A DNA stretch of 64,000 nucleotides, taken from contig NZ_JRHC01000005.1 in the NCBI RefSeq assembly GCF_000949475.1, positions 310,001-374,000 on the forward strand. The letters are read 5' to 3'. Within the stretch, counting starts at the first letter, position 1. Each line of letters opens with the position of its first letter. Below, one piece after another: positions 26,668 to 37,895 of this stretch. The notes beneath the pieces were generated by a model. The model was given only the letters and a program-made list of their open reading frames with translations, had not been told where the DNA came from and ran no database searches. The position numbers and the translations under genes are program-made. Origin of the DNA: Draconibacterium sediminis. Its GTDB lineage: Bacteria; Bacteroidota; Bacteroidia; Bacteroidales; Prolixibacteraceae.

Positions 26668-28857
26668 ATGTCAAAGTTCCCGTTTTATCAACAATTTGAT
26701 GCAATGGATTGCGGCCCTACGTGTTTGCGTATGGTAGCCAAATATTACGGGAAACATTACACCACCGAATTTCTTCGTGAAAACTCATACATCACCCGGG
26801 AAGGTGTATCGTTACTGGGAATCAGCGATGCTGCTGAAGCAATCGGGATGCGCTCGATGGGTGTGAAAATTACCTTTCAGCAGTTAAGGAATGAAGCGCC
26901 GCTGCCGTGTATTGTACATTGGGGACAGGAACATTTTGTTGTTGTTCATCAGTTAAAAAAAGGCAAAGTTTGTGTGGCGGATCCTGCTTTTGGACGGGTT
27001 GAATATACTGAAAAGGAGTTTTGCGAAAAATGGATATCAACCGTTTCCGGTGGCGAAGAAAAAGGAATTTGCCTGCTTTTGCAACCAACTCCCGAGTTTT
27101 ATCAAAGCGAAGACGACAAGGTTAAACGTACCGGATTTCAGTTTGTATTTAATTACCTGAAACCATACAAAAAACTGGTAATTCAGTTAATCCTTGGTTT
27201 CTTTTTAGGAAGCTGTATTCAGCTGGTATTGCCATTTTTAACGCAGAGTGTAGTTGATATTGGTATCAATAATCAAGACATTGGCTTTATCTACCTGGTG
27301 CTTATCGCGCAACTGGTTTTGTTTATCAGTAGGATGTCGGTTGAGTTTATCCGTTCGTGGATTTTGCTGCACATCAGTACACGTATTAATATATCCATTA
27401 TTTCCGATTTCCTGATCAAGTTGATGAAACTGCCGCTGGGCTTTTTCGACTCGAAAATGATCGGCGACATTTTGCAGCGTATTGAAGATCATGACCGGAT
27501 TGAGCGCTTTTTAACGGCCCAGTCAATCGGAGTGTTGTTCTCGGTTTTTAATCTGGTGGTTTTTGCTATTGTGCTGGCTATCTACAGCTGGACAATATTT
27601 TTGATCTTTATGGTTGGTTCGGTCTTGTATTTTGTCTGGATCTATGTTTTTATGAAACGCCGGCGCGAGCTCGATTTTAAGCGTTTTAGTAAACTTTCTG
27701 AAAATCAGAGTAAGCTTATCCAGATCATTAACGGGATGCAGGAGATTAAACTGAACAACTACGAAAAGCAAAAGCGCTGGGAGTGGGAGCGTGTTCAGGC
27801 CGGGCTGTTTAAAGTGAGTGTGAAAAGCCTTTCGTTGCAACAGTACCAGGATGCGGGTTCCGTTGTTATTAATGAAACAAAAAACATTATTATTATAATT
27901 ATTGCTGCAACTTCTGTTGTAAATGATGGACTCTCTTTTGGTGCAATGTTGGCTATACAATATATAATAGGTCAAATGAACACACCTTTGCGGCAGCTGA
28001 TTGGTTTTATGCACACAGCGCAAGATGCTAAAATTAGTTTGGAGCGTTTGGCTGAAATTCACGATAAAAAGGATGAGAGTGAAGCGGGCAAGTCGTATCT
28101 GCGAAACCTGCCTGAAAATAAAGGAATAACTATAAGCGACTTGGTTTTTCAGTATGAAGGTCCGCGTTCGCCCAAAGTTTTAAATCATATCAACCTCGAA
28201 ATTCCTGAAAAGAAAACTACTGCTATTGTTGGAACCAGTGGTAGTGGGAAAACCACATTGATAAAATTGTTGCTTGGTTTTTACCCGCCGGTTGCCGGCG
28301 ATATTAAAATTGGAGGAACTCGACTCGCCAATTATTCGCCGCAAATGTGGCGCGACAACTGCGGCGTTGTAATGCAGGATGGTTTTATATTTTCCGACAG
28401 CATTGCAAAAAACATTGTGGTGAATGACGAACTCATTGATCAGGAGCGTTTGCTGAATGCAGTTAAAATGGCTAACATTCAGGAATACATTGAAGCATTG
28501 CCGTTAAGCTACAATACAAAAATAGGGCAGGAAGGTGTTGGTTTAAGTCAAGGGCAGAAACAGCGAATATTGATTGCCCGGGCTATTTATAAATCGCCGG
28601 AGTACCTGTTTTTTGATGAAGCAACCAATGCGCTTGATGCCAACAACGAAAAAATGATCATGGAAAACATGGACAAGTTCTCGGCCGGTAAAACAGTGGT
28701 TGTTGTGGCACACCGTTTAAGTACGGTAAAAAATGCCGATCAGATTATAGTACTCGAAATAGGTGAAATTGTTGAGCGCGGCACGCACGAAGAGCTGATT
28801 GCAAAACAAGGAAAATATTATCAACTGGTAAAAAACCAATTGGAATTAGGTAACTAA
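26668..28857 (+). CDS. C39-peptidase ABC exporter (peptidase-containing ABC transporter)
   Basis: A 729-residue transporter that cleaves leader peptides from small secreted peptides and exports them. The C39 domain (residues 1 to about 130) has the catalytic cysteine in MDCGPTC (C15), histidine in HWGQEHFVVVH and aspartate in VADPAFG. Membrane helices lie at about 165-420. The ATPase has Walker A VGTSGSGKTT, a variant signature LSQGQKQ, Walker B YLFFDEATNALD and H-loop VAHRLST. The start at 26668 was chosen over an in-frame ATG at 26578, since it sets the normal distance to the cysteine; a -7-like TATCTTTC at 26643 lies between them. The HlyD gene follows after 13 bases. The peptide substrate is not seen in the window. 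Confidence 0.93.
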   Translation: MSKFPFYQQFDAMDCGPTCLRMVAKYYGKHYTTEFLRENSYITREGVSLLGISDAAEAIGMRSMGVKITFQQLRNEAPLPCIVHWGQEHFVVVHQLKKGKVCVADPAFGRVEYTEKEFCEKWISTVSGGEEKGICLLLQPTPEFYQSEDDKVKRTGFQFVFNYLKPYKKLVIQLILGFFLGSCIQLVLPFLTQSVVDIGINNQDIGFIYLVLIAQLVLFISRMSVEFIRSWILLHISTRINISIISDFLIKLMKLPLGFFDSKMIGDILQRIEDHDRIERFLTAQSIGVLFSVFNLVVFAIVLAIYSWTIFLIFMVGSVLYFVWIYVFMKRRRELDFKRFSKLSENQSKLIQIINGMQEIKLNNYEKQKRWEWERVQAGLFKVSVKSLSLQQYQDAGSVVINETKNIIIIIIAATSVVNDGLSFGAMLAIQYIIGQMNTPLRQLIGFMHTAQDAKISLERLAEIHDKKDESEAGKSYLRNLPENKGITISDLVFQYEGPRSPKVLNHINLEIPEKKTTAIVGTSGSGKTTLIKLLLGFYPPVAGDIKIGGTRLANYSPQMWRDNCGVVMQDGFIFSDSIAKNIVVNDELIDQERLLNAVKMANIQEYIEALPLSYNTKIGQEGVGLSQGQKQRILIARAIYKSPEYLFFDEATNALDANNEKMIMENMDKFSAGKTVVVVAHRLSTVKNADQIIVLEIGEIVERGTHEELIAKQGKYYQLVKNQLELGN

Positions 28858-28870
28858 TAACTAGTGACCA

Positions 28871-30175
28871 ATGGCTGATGACAAAAAGATAGAGTTACGT
28901 TCCGGCGAGGTACAGGAGATACTTGGCGGAGTTCCATCGCGCATTGTGCGATACGGGATTCTTGTGTTTGTTGCCATCTTTTCGCTGATCATTATTTTTA
29001 GCTTTATATTTTATTACCCTGATATTTTGCGCTCGAATATTGTGGTTACTACCGAAAATCCGCCGGCTACACTGGTTGCCCGTGCAACCGGAAAAATCGA
29101 GAAGTTGTTTGTGGAAGATAAAGATCATGTGACTGCCGGGCAAACAATCGCTTTAATTGAAAATCCGGCAGATTATACCGATGTGCTTGAGTTGGAGCAG
29201 ATGATAAGTACTGTTCAGCCCGCTTTTGATACGCTCAATTTTTCTGTTTCGCAGCGTTTTAATAAAAGTCTGCAGTTGGGTGCTGTTCAGGAGTATTATT
29301 CGCAGTTTTTAACCCGCTACGAGGAGCTGAATGAGTTTTACCAACGCAACTATTATATATTAAAAGAGGAGTCGTATAAGGAGCAGTTGAAAAACGCCCG
29401 GATTTTATATGATCGCCTTTGGGAGCAAAAAGTGGCCGTTGATAAAGAATATCAGATTAAACAGCGGAATTACGAACGCCAGAAAAAATTGCTGGCCGGC
29501 GAGGTGGTTTCTTCCACTGTTTTGGAACAGGCCGAATCGGAAATGTTGAGCAAAAAATCGGAACTCGACGGTATACGTTCAACACTTGCAGAGCGCCAGA
29601 TGGGTATCAGCGAACTGGATCAGAAAATTATTGAAAACGAAAAAGAATACCGCGATTTTAAAATTCAATACGAATCGGCCCTGATTGAGGCTTTTAATAA
29701 TTTGAAAAGCCAGGCAAGCAATTGGTTCCTTACTTATGTGTTGCGATCGCCAATTGATGGGGTAGTAACCTTTAATAAGTTTTATGCCGAAAATCAGAAT
29801 ATTACTGAGGGCGACCGTGTTTTAACCATCGTGCCCGAAGATGTTGGCGAAGTGATAGGTAAAGTTGAATTGCCTGTTCGTGGATCGGGAAAAGTAAAAG
29901 AAGGGCTTGATGTAAATGTGAAATTCGACAATTATCCGTACATGGAATATGGTTTGGTGCGCGGTAAAGTTAAAAGTGTTTCGCTGGTGCCCGAAGATAG
30001 CTTTTATATGGTAGAAATCACTTTCCCTAATGGTTTGGTAACTAACTACGATAACAAGCTGCAAATGCAAAGTCAGCTGATGGGGCAGGCCGAAATTATT
30101 ACAGAAGACCTGCGACTGATTCAGCGAATTTTTAATCCATTAAAATCGCTTTGGAAAGAACGGATAAAGCAGTAA
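28871..30175 (+). CDS. HlyD-family membrane fusion protein
   Basis: A 434-residue periplasmic adaptor that joins the inner-membrane exporter to an outer-membrane channel. A single transmembrane helix at about residues 29-52 follows a short cytoplasmic start. A biotinyl/lipoyl-like half (ATGKIEKLFVEDKDHVTAGQTIALIENPADY) comes at about 72-103, then a long coiled-coil hairpin (about 105-275), the second lipoyl half (LRSPIDGVVTFNKFYAENQNITEGDRVLTIVP) and a beta-barrel domain. This is the partner of the C39 exporter. The outer-membrane TolC-like component is not present nearby. Confidence 0.92.
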   Translation: MADDKKIELRSGEVQEILGGVPSRIVRYGILVFVAIFSLIIIFSFIFYYPDILRSNIVVTTENPPATLVARATGKIEKLFVEDKDHVTAGQTIALIENPADYTDVLELEQMISTVQPAFDTLNFSVSQRFNKSLQLGAVQEYYSQFLTRYEELNEFYQRNYYILKEESYKEQLKNARILYDRLWEQKVAVDKEYQIKQRNYERQKKLLAGEVVSSTVLEQAESEMLSKKSELDGIRSTLAERQMGISELDQKIIENEKEYRDFKIQYESALIEAFNNLKSQASNWFLTYVLRSPIDGVVTFNKFYAENQNITEGDRVLTIVPEDVGEVIGKVELPVRGSGKVKEGLDVNVKFDNYPYMEYGLVRGKVKSVSLVPEDSFYMVEITFPNGLVTNYDNKLQMQSQLMGQAEIITEDLRLIQRIFNPLKSLWKERIKQ

Positions 30176-30388
30176 ACAGTTTACAGTCACGGTTCGCAAA
30201 ATGCAACAGGCAAAACAAGTTGCCAATTGTTGTTTGCCTATTGCCTGTTTTTCTATGAGTTTGTGCAAGCATTTCTTTTGAGCTTTTGACTTTCCGTGTT
30301 CAACTTCAATCTTCTCTCCCTCAATCCATTTCAATCTTAATTATTTCAAAAAAAAGGTAGAAATCTATTGTACTTTAATAATAATTCG
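30176..30388. other. Non-coding stretch before the ribosomal supercluster
   Basis: This region contains an imperfect repeat of TTGCC/TGTTTG sequence (30215-30250) and a CAATCT-rich stretch (30305-30340) like those at 17425-17500 and 54355-54395. It has no open frame with support and no clear terminator for the HlyD gene. Confidence 0.35.
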
Positions 30389-30396
30389 TACTTTTG
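30368..30396 (+). promoter_or_regulatory. Promoter P1 of the rpsL supercluster
   Basis: TTG (30368-30370), 18 bases, then TACTTTTG (30389-30396), an exact TAnnTTTG -7 element. It lies about 124 bases before the rpsL start. Confidence 0.7.
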
Positions 30397-30441
30397 CGAG
30401 CCGTTTTTAGGGGAAAAGTGCGCTTTTTCGTCTCGAAACGA

Positions 30442-30471
30442 TTGATAATTAAGGATTTTTGCATAATTTTG
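30442..30471 (+). promoter_or_regulatory. Promoter P2 of the rpsL supercluster
   Basis: TTG (30442-30444), 19 bases, then TAATTTTG (30464-30471), matching the Bacteroidota consensus in both elements and spacing. It lies about 49 bases before the rpsL start and would give a short 5' untranslated region. Confidence 0.7.
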
Positions 30472-30519
30472 CAGTCCATTTTGGATAATGATTATTAACT
30501 ATATAAAAAACAGGTAGTT

Positions 30520-30894
30520 ATGCCAACTATTCAACAGTTAGTTAGAAAAGGAAGACAAACTAAAGTTGAGAAAAGTAAATCTCCGGCTTTAGATTCATGC
30601 CCACAACGTCGTGGAGTATGTGTTCGTGTTTATACCACTACGCCAAAGAAACCAAACTCGGCAATGCGTAAAGTTGCAAGGGTAAGGTTAACCAATGGTA
30701 AAGAGGTGAATGCTTACATTCCTGGTGAAGGCCACAACCTTCAGGAGCACTCAATTGTGCTTGTACGTGGAGGTAGAGTAAAAGACCTTCCGGGTGTACG
30801 TTATCACTTAATTCGCGGTGCTTTGGATACTGCGGGTGTTGAAGGACGTTTACAACGTCGTTCGAAATATGGTGCTAAAAGACCGAAAAAATAA
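30520..30894 (+). CDS. rpsL: 30S ribosomal protein S12
   Basis: A 124-residue decoding-centre protein of the small subunit. [11 protein letters not shown] at the N-terminus, [38 protein letters not shown] (with lysine 43-type position in TTPKKPNS) and [13 protein letters not shown], the second streptomycin-region loop, are all present. The KPNS and VKDLPG positions look wild type. First gene of the supercluster, 136 bases before rpsG. Confidence 0.99.
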   Translation: MPTIQQLVRKGRQTKVEKSKSPALDSCPQRRGVCVRVYTTTPKKPNSAMRKVARVRLTNGKEVNAYIPGEGHNLQEHSIVLVRGGRVKDLPGVRYHLIRGALDTAGVEGRLQRRSKYGAKRPKK

Positions 30895-31029
30895 GAAAGT
30901 AAAAAAGAGTAATTAACTACGTTATTTGCAGTGGTTTGGTTGAGTAAGGAATTCTCTCTAATGTCTTCCGGAGATGAACTGAAGACCGCCTTAGGGCAGC
31001 CGATTTGAATAACACTAAAAAGTTTTAAA

Positions 31030-31506
31030 ATGAGAAAGTCGAAACCAAAGAAGAGGATCCTTTTACCGGATCCAAAATTCAACGACACTTTAGTAACAAG
31101 GTTTGTAAACGACCTTATGGTTGATGGTAAAAAATCAACAGCATATTCAGTGTTTTACGAAGCCATGGATATGGTAGAGAAACGCATGAAAGATGCAGAA
31201 CAATCACCTCTTGAAGTTTGGAAAAAAGCATTGGAGAACATTACTCCAAATGTTGAGGTTAAGAGTCGCCGTGTAGGTGGTGCTACTTTCCAGGTGCCAA
31301 TGGAAGTTCGTCCGGAAAGAAAAACTGCTATCAGTATCAAAAACATGATTTTGTTTGCCCGTAAACGTTCGGGAAGATCTATGGCCGATAAATTATCAGC
31401 TGAGATCATCGCTGCTTTCAACGAAGAAGGTGGAGCTTACAAGAGAAAAGAAGATACACACAGAATGGCCGAAGCTAACCGTGCATTCGCACACTTCAGA
31501 TTCTAG
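31030..31506 (+). CDS. rpsG: 30S ribosomal protein S7
   Basis: A 158-residue protein that nucleates the 30S head. N-terminus MRKSKPKKR, then [61 protein letters not shown] and [18 protein letters not shown] at the end. Lies between rpsL and fusA as in the classic str operon. Confidence 0.99.
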   Translation: MRKSKPKKRILLPDPKFNDTLVTRFVNDLMVDGKKSTAYSVFYEAMDMVEKRMKDAEQSPLEVWKKALENITPNVEVKSRRVGGATFQVPMEVRPERKTAISIKNMILFARKRSGRSMADKLSAEIIAAFNEEGGAYKRKEDTHRMAEANRAFAHFRF

Positions 31507-31550
31507 AATCATAGTTTAGTAAAATTGGTAATAGAAAATAGGTTTAAAAA

Positions 31551-33665
31551 ATGGCTAAACAAGATCTGAAATATACCAGAAACATTGGTATTATGGCGCA
31601 CATCGACGCCGGAAAAACCACTGTAACAGAGCGTATTCTGTTTTATACAGGGTTAACTCACCGTATTGGTGAGGTGCACGATGGTGCTGCTACCATGGAC
31701 TGGATGGAGCAAGAGCAGGAAAGAGGTATTACAATTACTTCGGCTGCAACTACTACATTCTGGAAACACAATGATATTGAGCACAAAGTAAATATTATTG
31801 ATACTCCGGGACACGTTGACTTCACTGTTGAGGTTGAACGTTCACTGAGAATTTTGGACGGAACTGTAGCATTATTCTGCGCCGTTGGTGGTGTGGAAGC
31901 TCAGTCTGAAACAGTATGGCGTCAGGCCGAAAAATACGGCGTTCCCCGTATTGCATTCGTAAACAAAATGGACCGTCAGGGTGCCGATTTCTTTAACGTT
32001 TACAACGAGATTAAAGAAAAATTAGGTGCTAACCCGGTGCCAATGCAAATTCCTATTGGATCAGAAGAAAGTTTCGAAGGGGTAATCGACCTTGTAGAAA
32101 TGAAAGCTATCCGCTGGGAAGACGACGGCGCAATGGGAACAAAGTATGTTCTTGATGAAATTCCTGCTGATTTAGTTGAACAAGCTGAAGAGTGGAAAGA
32201 AAACTTAGTTGAATCGGTAGCAGAAGTAGATGACGCGATTTTAGAGCGTTACTTCGAAGATCCGGATTCAATTACGAAAGAAGAGATGTTGGCTGTTATC
32301 CGTAAAGCAACTTTGGAAGGAGTAATCATTCCAATGATGTGTGGATCAGCATTTAAAAATAAAGGTGTTCAGCGTTTGCTGGATGCTGTTTGTGAGTTCT
32401 TACCATCGCCGCTTGATAAAGAGGAAATTACTGGTAAAAACCCGTTAACTGACGCTGATGTTGTACGTCACCCTGATGCAGATGAGCCTTTGGCTGCATT
32501 AGCATTTAAAATTGCTACCGACCCATTCGTAGGTCGTTTGGCATTTATTCGTGTGTACTCAGGTACACTGAATGCCGGTGATACTGTTTACAACTCACGT
32601 ACAGGTAAAAAAGAGCGTATCTCGCGTTTGTTCCAGATGCACTCTAACAAACAAAATCCAAAAGACTCTATTTCAGCTGGAGATATTTGTGCTGCAGTAG
32701 GTTTTAAAGATATCCGTACAGGTGATACGCTGGGTGATATTAAAAATCCGGTTGTTCTGGAAAGCATGGACTTCCCTGAGCCGGTAATTGGTATTGCAAT
32801 TGAGCCTAAGTCGCAAAAAGACGTTGACAAACTTGGAAACGGATTGGCGAAACTGGCTGAAGAAGATCCTACATTCGTTGTAAATACCGACGAAGATTCA
32901 GGTCAGACTGTAATCCGTGGTATGGGTGAGCTTCACCTCGAAATTTTGATCGATCGTTTGAAACGCGAGTTCAAAGTTGAATGTAACCAGGGAGCACCAC
33001 AGGTTGCCTATAAAGAAGCAATTACCGAATCTGTTGAATTACGTGAAGTATTCAAGAAACAGACTGGTGGTCGTGGTAAATTTGCCGATGTTATTGTAAA
33101 AGTAGAACCTGCTGAAGAAGGAAAAGATGGTTTGGAATTTATCGATGCTGTAAAAGGTGGACGTATTCCTCGCGAATTTATCCCTTCAGTTGAAAAAGGT
33201 TTTAAAGATGCATTATCAAATGGTCCGTTGGCAGGTTTCCCTGTCGACAGCTTGAAAGTTACATTGCTCGATGGTTCGTTCCACCCTGTGGATTCAGACC
33301 AGTTATCGTTCGAGATTTGTGCTCGTCAGGCATTTAAAAGTGCAGCATCAAAAGCTAAACCTGCGCTTCTTGAGCCAATTATGAATGTTGAGATCGTTAC
33401 TCCTGAAGAGTACATGGGTGATATTATTGCCGACCTCAACCGTCGTCGTGGCGAAGTTGCAAGCATGGATAGCAAGGGTAACGCAAAAGTAATCGAAGCA
33501 AAAGTTCCACTGTCAGAACAATTTGGTTACGTAACCGTATTGCGTACACTTTCTTCGGGTCGTGCTACTTCATCAATGGAATTCAGCCATTATGCAGAAG
33601 TTCCACGTAGCCTTGCTGAGAAAGTATTGGCAGATTGTAATGGAAAAGTTGATTTATTAAAATAA
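31551..33665 (+). CDS. fusA: Elongation factor G, canonical
   Basis: A 704-residue GTPase that drives translocation of tRNA and mRNA. All GTPase motifs are standard: AHIDAGKT (16-23), switch I RGITI with T61, DTPGH with H88, and NKMD (138-141). Domain IV (about 485-610) includes [11 protein letters not shown] and [12 protein letters not shown]. It contrasts with the degenerate paralogue at 6325-8481. It follows rpsG by 44 bases and precedes rpsJ by 19; tuf is not present between them, unlike in E. coli. Confidence 0.99.
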   Translation: MAKQDLKYTRNIGIMAHIDAGKTTVTERILFYTGLTHRIGEVHDGAATMDWMEQEQERGITITSAATTTFWKHNDIEHKVNIIDTPGHVDFTVEVERSLRILDGTVALFCAVGGVEAQSETVWRQAEKYGVPRIAFVNKMDRQGADFFNVYNEIKEKLGANPVPMQIPIGSEESFEGVIDLVEMKAIRWEDDGAMGTKYVLDEIPADLVEQAEEWKENLVESVAEVDDAILERYFEDPDSITKEEMLAVIRKATLEGVIIPMMCGSAFKNKGVQRLLDAVCEFLPSPLDKEEITGKNPLTDADVVRHPDADEPLAALAFKIATDPFVGRLAFIRVYSGTLNAGDTVYNSRTGKKERISRLFQMHSNKQNPKDSISAGDICAAVGFKDIRTGDTLGDIKNPVVLESMDFPEPVIGIAIEPKSQKDVDKLGNGLAKLAEEDPTFVVNTDEDSGQTVIRGMGELHLEILIDRLKREFKVECNQGAPQVAYKEAITESVELREVFKKQTGGRGKFADVIVKVEPAEEGKDGLEFIDAVKGGRIPREFIPSVEKGFKDALSNGPLAGFPVDSLKVTLLDGSFHPVDSDQLSFEICARQAFKSAASKAKPALLEPIMNVEIVTPEEYMGDIIADLNRRRGEVASMDSKGNAKVIEAKVPLSEQFGYVTVLRTLSSGRATSSMEFSHYAEVPRSLAEKVLADCNGKVDLLK

Positions 33666-33684
33666 TTTATAACAATTTTCTCTT

Positions 33685-33990
33685 ATGAGTCAAAAGATCA
33701 GGATTAAGCTTAAATCGTACGATCACAACTTGGTAGACAAGTCGGCTGAGAAAATCGTTAAAACAGTAAAAACTACTGGTGCTGTAGTAAGTGGTCCTAT
33801 TCCACTTCCTACTCACCGCAGAGTTTTCACCGTTTTACGTTCAACCTTCGTAAATAAAAAATCGAGGGAGCAATTTCAGCTGTCGTCTTACAAACGTTTG
33901 ATCGACATTTACAGCTCAACCGCTAAAACAATCGACGCACTAATGAAGCTGGAGCTTCCAAGTGGCGTTGAAGTAGAAATTAAAGTTTGA
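33685..33990 (+). CDS. rpsJ: 30S ribosomal protein S10
   Basis: A 101-residue protein of the 30S head. [21 protein letters not shown] and [29 protein letters not shown] are the family signatures; the latter is the loop that contacts the subunit interior. First gene of the S10 part of the cluster. Confidence 0.98.
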   Translation: MSQKIRIKLKSYDHNLVDKSAEKIVKTVKTTGAVVSGPIPLPTHRRVFTVLRSTFVNKKSREQFQLSSYKRLIDIYSSTAKTIDALMKLELPSGVEVEIKV

Positions 33991-34011
33991 TAATTTAAAG
34001 TAGTCGAAAAA

Positions 34012-34641
34012 ATGGCTGGTATTATTGGAAAAAAAATCGGAATGACATCCGTATTCAGTGTTGAGGGGAAAAATATCCCATGCACTGTGATTGAGGCCGG
34101 ACCTTGTGTGGTTACACAAGTGAAAACGGCAGAGACCGACGGCTACGAAGCGCTTCAGTTAGCTTATGGCGAGAAAAAAGACAAGCACGCCACTAAAGCT
34201 GAAGTTGGCCACTTTAAAAAGGCTGGTGTTTCACCAAAGCGCAAAGTAGTAGAGTTTCATAACACCTATCAGGAAGAGTTTGAGCTCGGACAAGAAATCG
34301 ATGTAAGCATTTTCGCAGAAAAAGATTATGTTGATATCGTTGGAGTTTCAAAAGGTAAAGGTTTTCAGGGTGTAGTAAAACGTCACAATTTCCGTGGTGT
34401 TAATGATGCTACACACGGTCAGCACAACAGGTTGAGAGCACCTGGTTCTATCGGTGCATCTTCATGGCCTTCACGCGTATTTAAAGGTATGCGTATGGCT
34501 GGTAGAGACGGTGGAAAAACAGTTACTATCGAAAACCTTGAGGTAGTAAAAATTATTCCTGAGAAGAATGTATTAGTGGTAAAAGGTTCGGTACCTGGAG
34601 CCAAAGGTTCATACTTAATTATTAGAAAACAATGGAACTAA
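34012..34641 (+). CDS. rplC: 50S ribosomal protein L3
   Basis: A 209-residue assembly-initiator protein of the large subunit. [14 protein letters not shown] at the N-terminus and the central-extension signature [35 protein letters not shown] are visible. Its last ten bases overlap the rplD start, which suggests coupled translation. Confidence 0.98.
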   Translation: MAGIIGKKIGMTSVFSVEGKNIPCTVIEAGPCVVTQVKTAETDGYEALQLAYGEKKDKHATKAEVGHFKKAGVSPKRKVVEFHNTYQEEFELGQEIDVSIFAEKDYVDIVGVSKGKGFQGVVKRHNFRGVNDATHGQHNRLRAPGSIGASSWPSRVFKGMRMAGRDGGKTVTIENLEVVKIIPEKNVLVVKGSVPGAKGSYLIIRKQWN

Positions 34642-35261
34642 GTGTACTGAATATAGAAGGAAAAGAAACCGGAAAGAAAGTCACTTTAAACGACCAGATT
34701 TTCGGTATTGAGCCCAGCGACCACGCCATTTATTTGGACGTAAAGCAATATATGGCGAACCAACGCCAGGGAACTAGCAAGAGTAAAGAACGTGGTGAGA
34801 TAGCAGGTAGCACCAAGAAGATTAAAAGACAAAAAGGTACAGGTACAGCACGTGCCGGTAGCATCAAGTCGCCAATCTTCCGTGGTGGTGGTACTATTTT
34901 TGGCCCACGTCCGCGTAACTACGGTTTCAAGCTGAACAAAAAAGTGAAGCAATTGGCCCGTAAATCAGCTTTAACTTACAAAGCAAACGAAAAGAGCATC
35001 GTTGTTGTTGAAGACTTCAATTTTGAAGCTCCAAAAACAAAAGAGATGGTAGCATTACAGAGCAATCTGCAAATAGCTGAAAAAAAGGCACTTTTCGTTT
35101 TACCAACTGAAAATAATAACATATATTTGTCGTCGCGAAATTTGCAAGACGTATCGGTTGTAACTGCTTCAGAGTTAAATACTTACCAGATTTTGAATGC
35201 AAAAGCGATTGTGCTTTGCGAGGGATCTGTTGCGAAAATTGAAGAAGCATTTAAACTTTAA
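34632..35261 (+). CDS. rplD: 50S ribosomal protein L4
   Basis: A 209-residue large-subunit protein lining the exit tunnel. The extended loop [53 protein letters not shown] is the family signature. The N-terminal [18 protein letters not shown] fits the usual fold. In E. coli L4 also represses this operon; whether that holds here is unknown. Confidence 0.98.
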   Translation: MELSVLNIEGKETGKKVTLNDQIFGIEPSDHAIYLDVKQYMANQRQGTSKSKERGEIAGSTKKIKRQKGTGTARAGSIKSPIFRGGGTIFGPRPRNYGFKLNKKVKQLARKSALTYKANEKSIVVVEDFNFEAPKTKEMVALQSNLQIAEKKALFVLPTENNNIYLSSRNLQDVSVVTASELNTYQILNAKAIVLCEGSVAKIEEAFKL

Positions 35262-35275
35262 CGGATAAAAAAAAG

Positions 35276-35566
35276 ATGGAAATTTTAGTAAAACCATTAG
35301 TTACAGAAAAAATGACCGACCAGTCGGAACGTTTTAACCGTTACGGTTTTGTGGTAGCTCGCAATGCAAGTAAACCTGAGATTAAAAAAGCGGTTGAAGA
35401 TCTTTATAACGTTTCGGTTGAGAACGTTAACACCATGGTTTATGGTGGTAAAGTAAAATCGAGATATACCAAAGGTGGTATTATTACCGGTAAAACAGCA
35501 GCCTATAAAAAGGCTATTGTTACTTTGGTTGAAGGAGATAGTATTGACTTTTATAGTAATATATAA
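35276..35566 (+). CDS. rplW: 50S ribosomal protein L23
   Basis: A 96-residue protein at the exit-tunnel rim, a docking site for trigger factor and SRP. ILVKPLVTEKMT, RYGFVVARNASKPEIKKAVEDLYNVSVENVNTM and the tail YKKAIVTLVEGDSIDFYSNI match the family. Confidence 0.97.
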   Translation: MEILVKPLVTEKMTDQSERFNRYGFVVARNASKPEIKKAVEDLYNVSVENVNTMVYGGKVKSRYTKGGIITGKTAAYKKAIVTLVEGDSIDFYSNI

Positions 35567-35588
35567 TAGTATATAATTAATAAGTATT

Positions 35589-36413
35589 ATGGCAGTAAGA
35601 AAACTGAAACCAGTAACTCCGGGTCAAAGGCACAAAGTAATTGGCGCTTTTGATACCATTACTGCATCTACACCTGAAAAATCATTGTTGGAGCCCATTA
35701 AAAAGTCCGGTGGTCGTAATAACCAGGGACGCATGACAATGAGGTATATAGGTGGGGGACATAAACGCAAATACCGTATTATCGATTTTATGCGCGATAA
35801 AGACGGTGTTGCAGCTGTTGTCGATTCAATTCAGTACGATCCAAACCGTACAGCTCGTATCGCCCTTCTGAAATACGAAGATGGCGAAAAACGTTACATG
35901 ATTGCGCCTAACGGGTTGCAAGTTGGCCAAACTGTAATGAGCGGTACTGGAGCAGATCCTGAAATCGGTAATTGTCTTCCTCTGGCTGAAATACCTCTTG
36001 GTACTTTGGTTCACAACATTGAACTTCACCCGGGACAGGGTGGGGTGATGGCACGTAGTGCAGGTGCTTATGCACAATTGACCTCACGTGATGGCAAATA
36101 TGCAATTTTAAAATTGCCATCAGGCGAATCTCGTATGGTACTTACGTCCTGCAGGGCTACAGTAGGTACGGTTGGAAATACAGAACATAACATCGAGAAA
36201 TCGGGTAAAGCCGGTCGCTCTCGTTGGTTAGGAAGAAGACCTCGTGTTCGTGGTGTTGTAATGAACCCTGTCGATCACCCAATGGGTGGTGGTGAAGGCC
36301 GAAACTCAGGAGGACACCCGAGATCACGTAAAGGTTTGCTTGCGAAAGGTTATAAAACCCGTTCGAAGAAAAAAGCTTCCAACAAGTATATTGTAGAACG
36401 TAGGAAAAAATAG
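35589..36413 (+). CDS. rplB: 50S ribosomal protein L2
   Basis: A 274-residue protein near the peptidyl-transferase centre. [52 protein letters not shown] and the C-terminal [37 protein letters not shown] are diagnostic, including the conserved histidine in the GGGEGR region. Confidence 0.99.
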   Translation: MAVRKLKPVTPGQRHKVIGAFDTITASTPEKSLLEPIKKSGGRNNQGRMTMRYIGGGHKRKYRIIDFMRDKDGVAAVVDSIQYDPNRTARIALLKYEDGEKRYMIAPNGLQVGQTVMSGTGADPEIGNCLPLAEIPLGTLVHNIELHPGQGGVMARSAGAYAQLTSRDGKYAILKLPSGESRMVLTSCRATVGTVGNTEHNIEKSGKAGRSRWLGRRPRVRGVVMNPVDHPMGGGEGRNSGGHPRSRKGLLAKGYKTRSKKKASNKYIVERRKK

Positions 36414-36429
36414 TAAAGAGGAATAAATT

Positions 36430-36699
36430 ATGAGTCGTTCATTAAAAAAAGGCCCATTTATCGATTTCAAGTTAGAACGTAAAGTTTTAGCTATGAATGA
36501 ATCGAACAAAAAATCGGTTGTGAAAACCTGGGCCAGAGCATCAGTAATTTCTCCTGATTTTGTAGGACACACTATTGCAGTACATAATGGAAACAAGTTC
36601 ATCCCGGTTTATGTCACCGAAAACATGGTGGGACACCGTTTGGGCGAATTTGCTCCAACCCGTACATTCAGGGGGCATGCTGGTAATAAGAAAAGATAG
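36430..36699 (+). CDS. rpsS: 30S ribosomal protein S19
   Basis: An 89-residue 30S head protein. [59 protein letters not shown] sequence and FRGHAGNKK identify it. Confidence 0.98.
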   Translation: MSRSLKKGPFIDFKLERKVLAMNESNKKSVVKTWARASVISPDFVGHTIAVHNGNKFIPVYVTENMVGHRLGEFAPTRTFRGHAGNKKR

Positions 36700-36725
36700 G
36701 CATTAATATTTAAAAAGTAAGTACA

Positions 36726-37145
36726 ATGGGTGCCAGAAAAAGACTAGCAGCTGAGAAAAGAAAAGAAGAGAAAAAACAACAATATTTTGCTGTTTTACGC
36801 AACTGCCCTACATCTCCGAGGAAAATGAGGCTTGTAGCCGATATGATCCGCGGAATGGAGGTTAATAAAGCCTTAGATGTATTGAAGTATTCTTCAAAAG
36901 AAGCATCACGCAGGGTAGAGAAACTTCTGCTTTCAGCCATTGCCAATTGGCAGGCTAAAAACGAAGGGGTTCGTTTAGAAGAAAGTGAACTTTACGTATC
37001 ACAAATCATGGTAGATTCAGGTCGTATTTTGAAACGTTTGCGCCCGGCTCCCCAGGGTCGTGCACACCGAATCAGAAAACGCTCGAATCACGTGACTATT
37101 TACGTAGATAGTAAAGAAAGTGTTGTTGAAGAAAACCTTAATTAA
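36726..37145 (+). CDS. rplV: 50S ribosomal protein L22
   Basis: A 139-residue tunnel-lining protein. [37 protein letters not shown] in the N-terminal part and [27 protein letters not shown] in the beta-hairpin region match the family. The highly charged N-terminus ([17 protein letters not shown]) is longer than in E. coli. Confidence 0.98.
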   Translation: MGARKRLAAEKRKEEKKQQYFAVLRNCPTSPRKMRLVADMIRGMEVNKALDVLKYSSKEASRRVEKLLLSAIANWQAKNEGVRLEESELYVSQIMVDSGRILKRLRPAPQGRAHRIRKRSNHVTIYVDSKESVVEENLN

Positions 37146-37150
37146 TATTC

Positions 37151-37867
37151 ATGGGACAAAAAGTAAATCCGATAGCAAATCGTTTGGGATTCATCAAAGG
37201 ATGGGATTCAAACTGGTTCGGTGGTGATAATTACGGCGACAAACTGGTTGAAGACCAAAAGATCAGGAAATACCTGAATGCTCGTTTGGCCAAAGCCAGC
37301 ATTTCAAGAATCGTTATTGAGCGTACCTTGAAGCTGATCACCATCACCGTTCATACTTCTCGCCCTGGTATTATTATTGGTAAAGGCGGTCAGGAAGTTG
37401 ACAAACTGAAAGAAGAATTAAAAAAGATTACCAAAAAAGAGGTTCAAATCAACATTTTCGAGATCAAACGTCCTGAACTTGATGCTAAGATCGTTGCAAA
37501 TAACATTGCACGTCAGCTAGAGGGTAAGATTGCTTACCGCAGGGCAGTTAAGATGGCCATCGCTTCAACCATGAGAATGGGAGCCGAAGGAATCAAAGTA
37601 TTGGTTTCAGGTAGGTTAAACGGAGCAGAAATGGCTCGTTCTGAAATGTATAAAGACGGCCGTACTCCGCTTCATACTTTGCGTGCAGATATTGACTACG
37701 CATTGGCAGAAGCATTAACAAAAACCGGACTTATTGGAATTAAAGTTTGGATTTGTAAAGGTATGGTATACGGAAATCGCGACCTTTCGCCTAACGTTGG
37801 ACAAAAGTCTGGACGTCCGGGTGGAAACAGAGGTGGTGGTGCAAACCGTAACCGTCGTAGAAAATAG
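37151..37867 (+). CDS. rpsC: 30S ribosomal protein S3
   Basis: A 238-residue protein at the mRNA entry channel. [22 protein letters not shown], the KH motif [20 protein letters not shown], and [25 protein letters not shown] identify it. A Gly/Arg-rich tail ([18 protein letters not shown]) ends the protein. Confidence 0.99.
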   Translation: MGQKVNPIANRLGFIKGWDSNWFGGDNYGDKLVEDQKIRKYLNARLAKASISRIVIERTLKLITITVHTSRPGIIIGKGGQEVDKLKEELKKITKKEVQINIFEIKRPELDAKIVANNIARQLEGKIAYRRAVKMAIASTMRMGAEGIKVLVSGRLNGAEMARSEMYKDGRTPLHTLRADIDYALAEALTKTGLIGIKVWICKGMVYGNRDLSPNVGQKSGRPGGNRGGGANRNRRRK

Positions 37868-37895
37868 TGGTTTAACACTCACAATCTAAAAAAGG

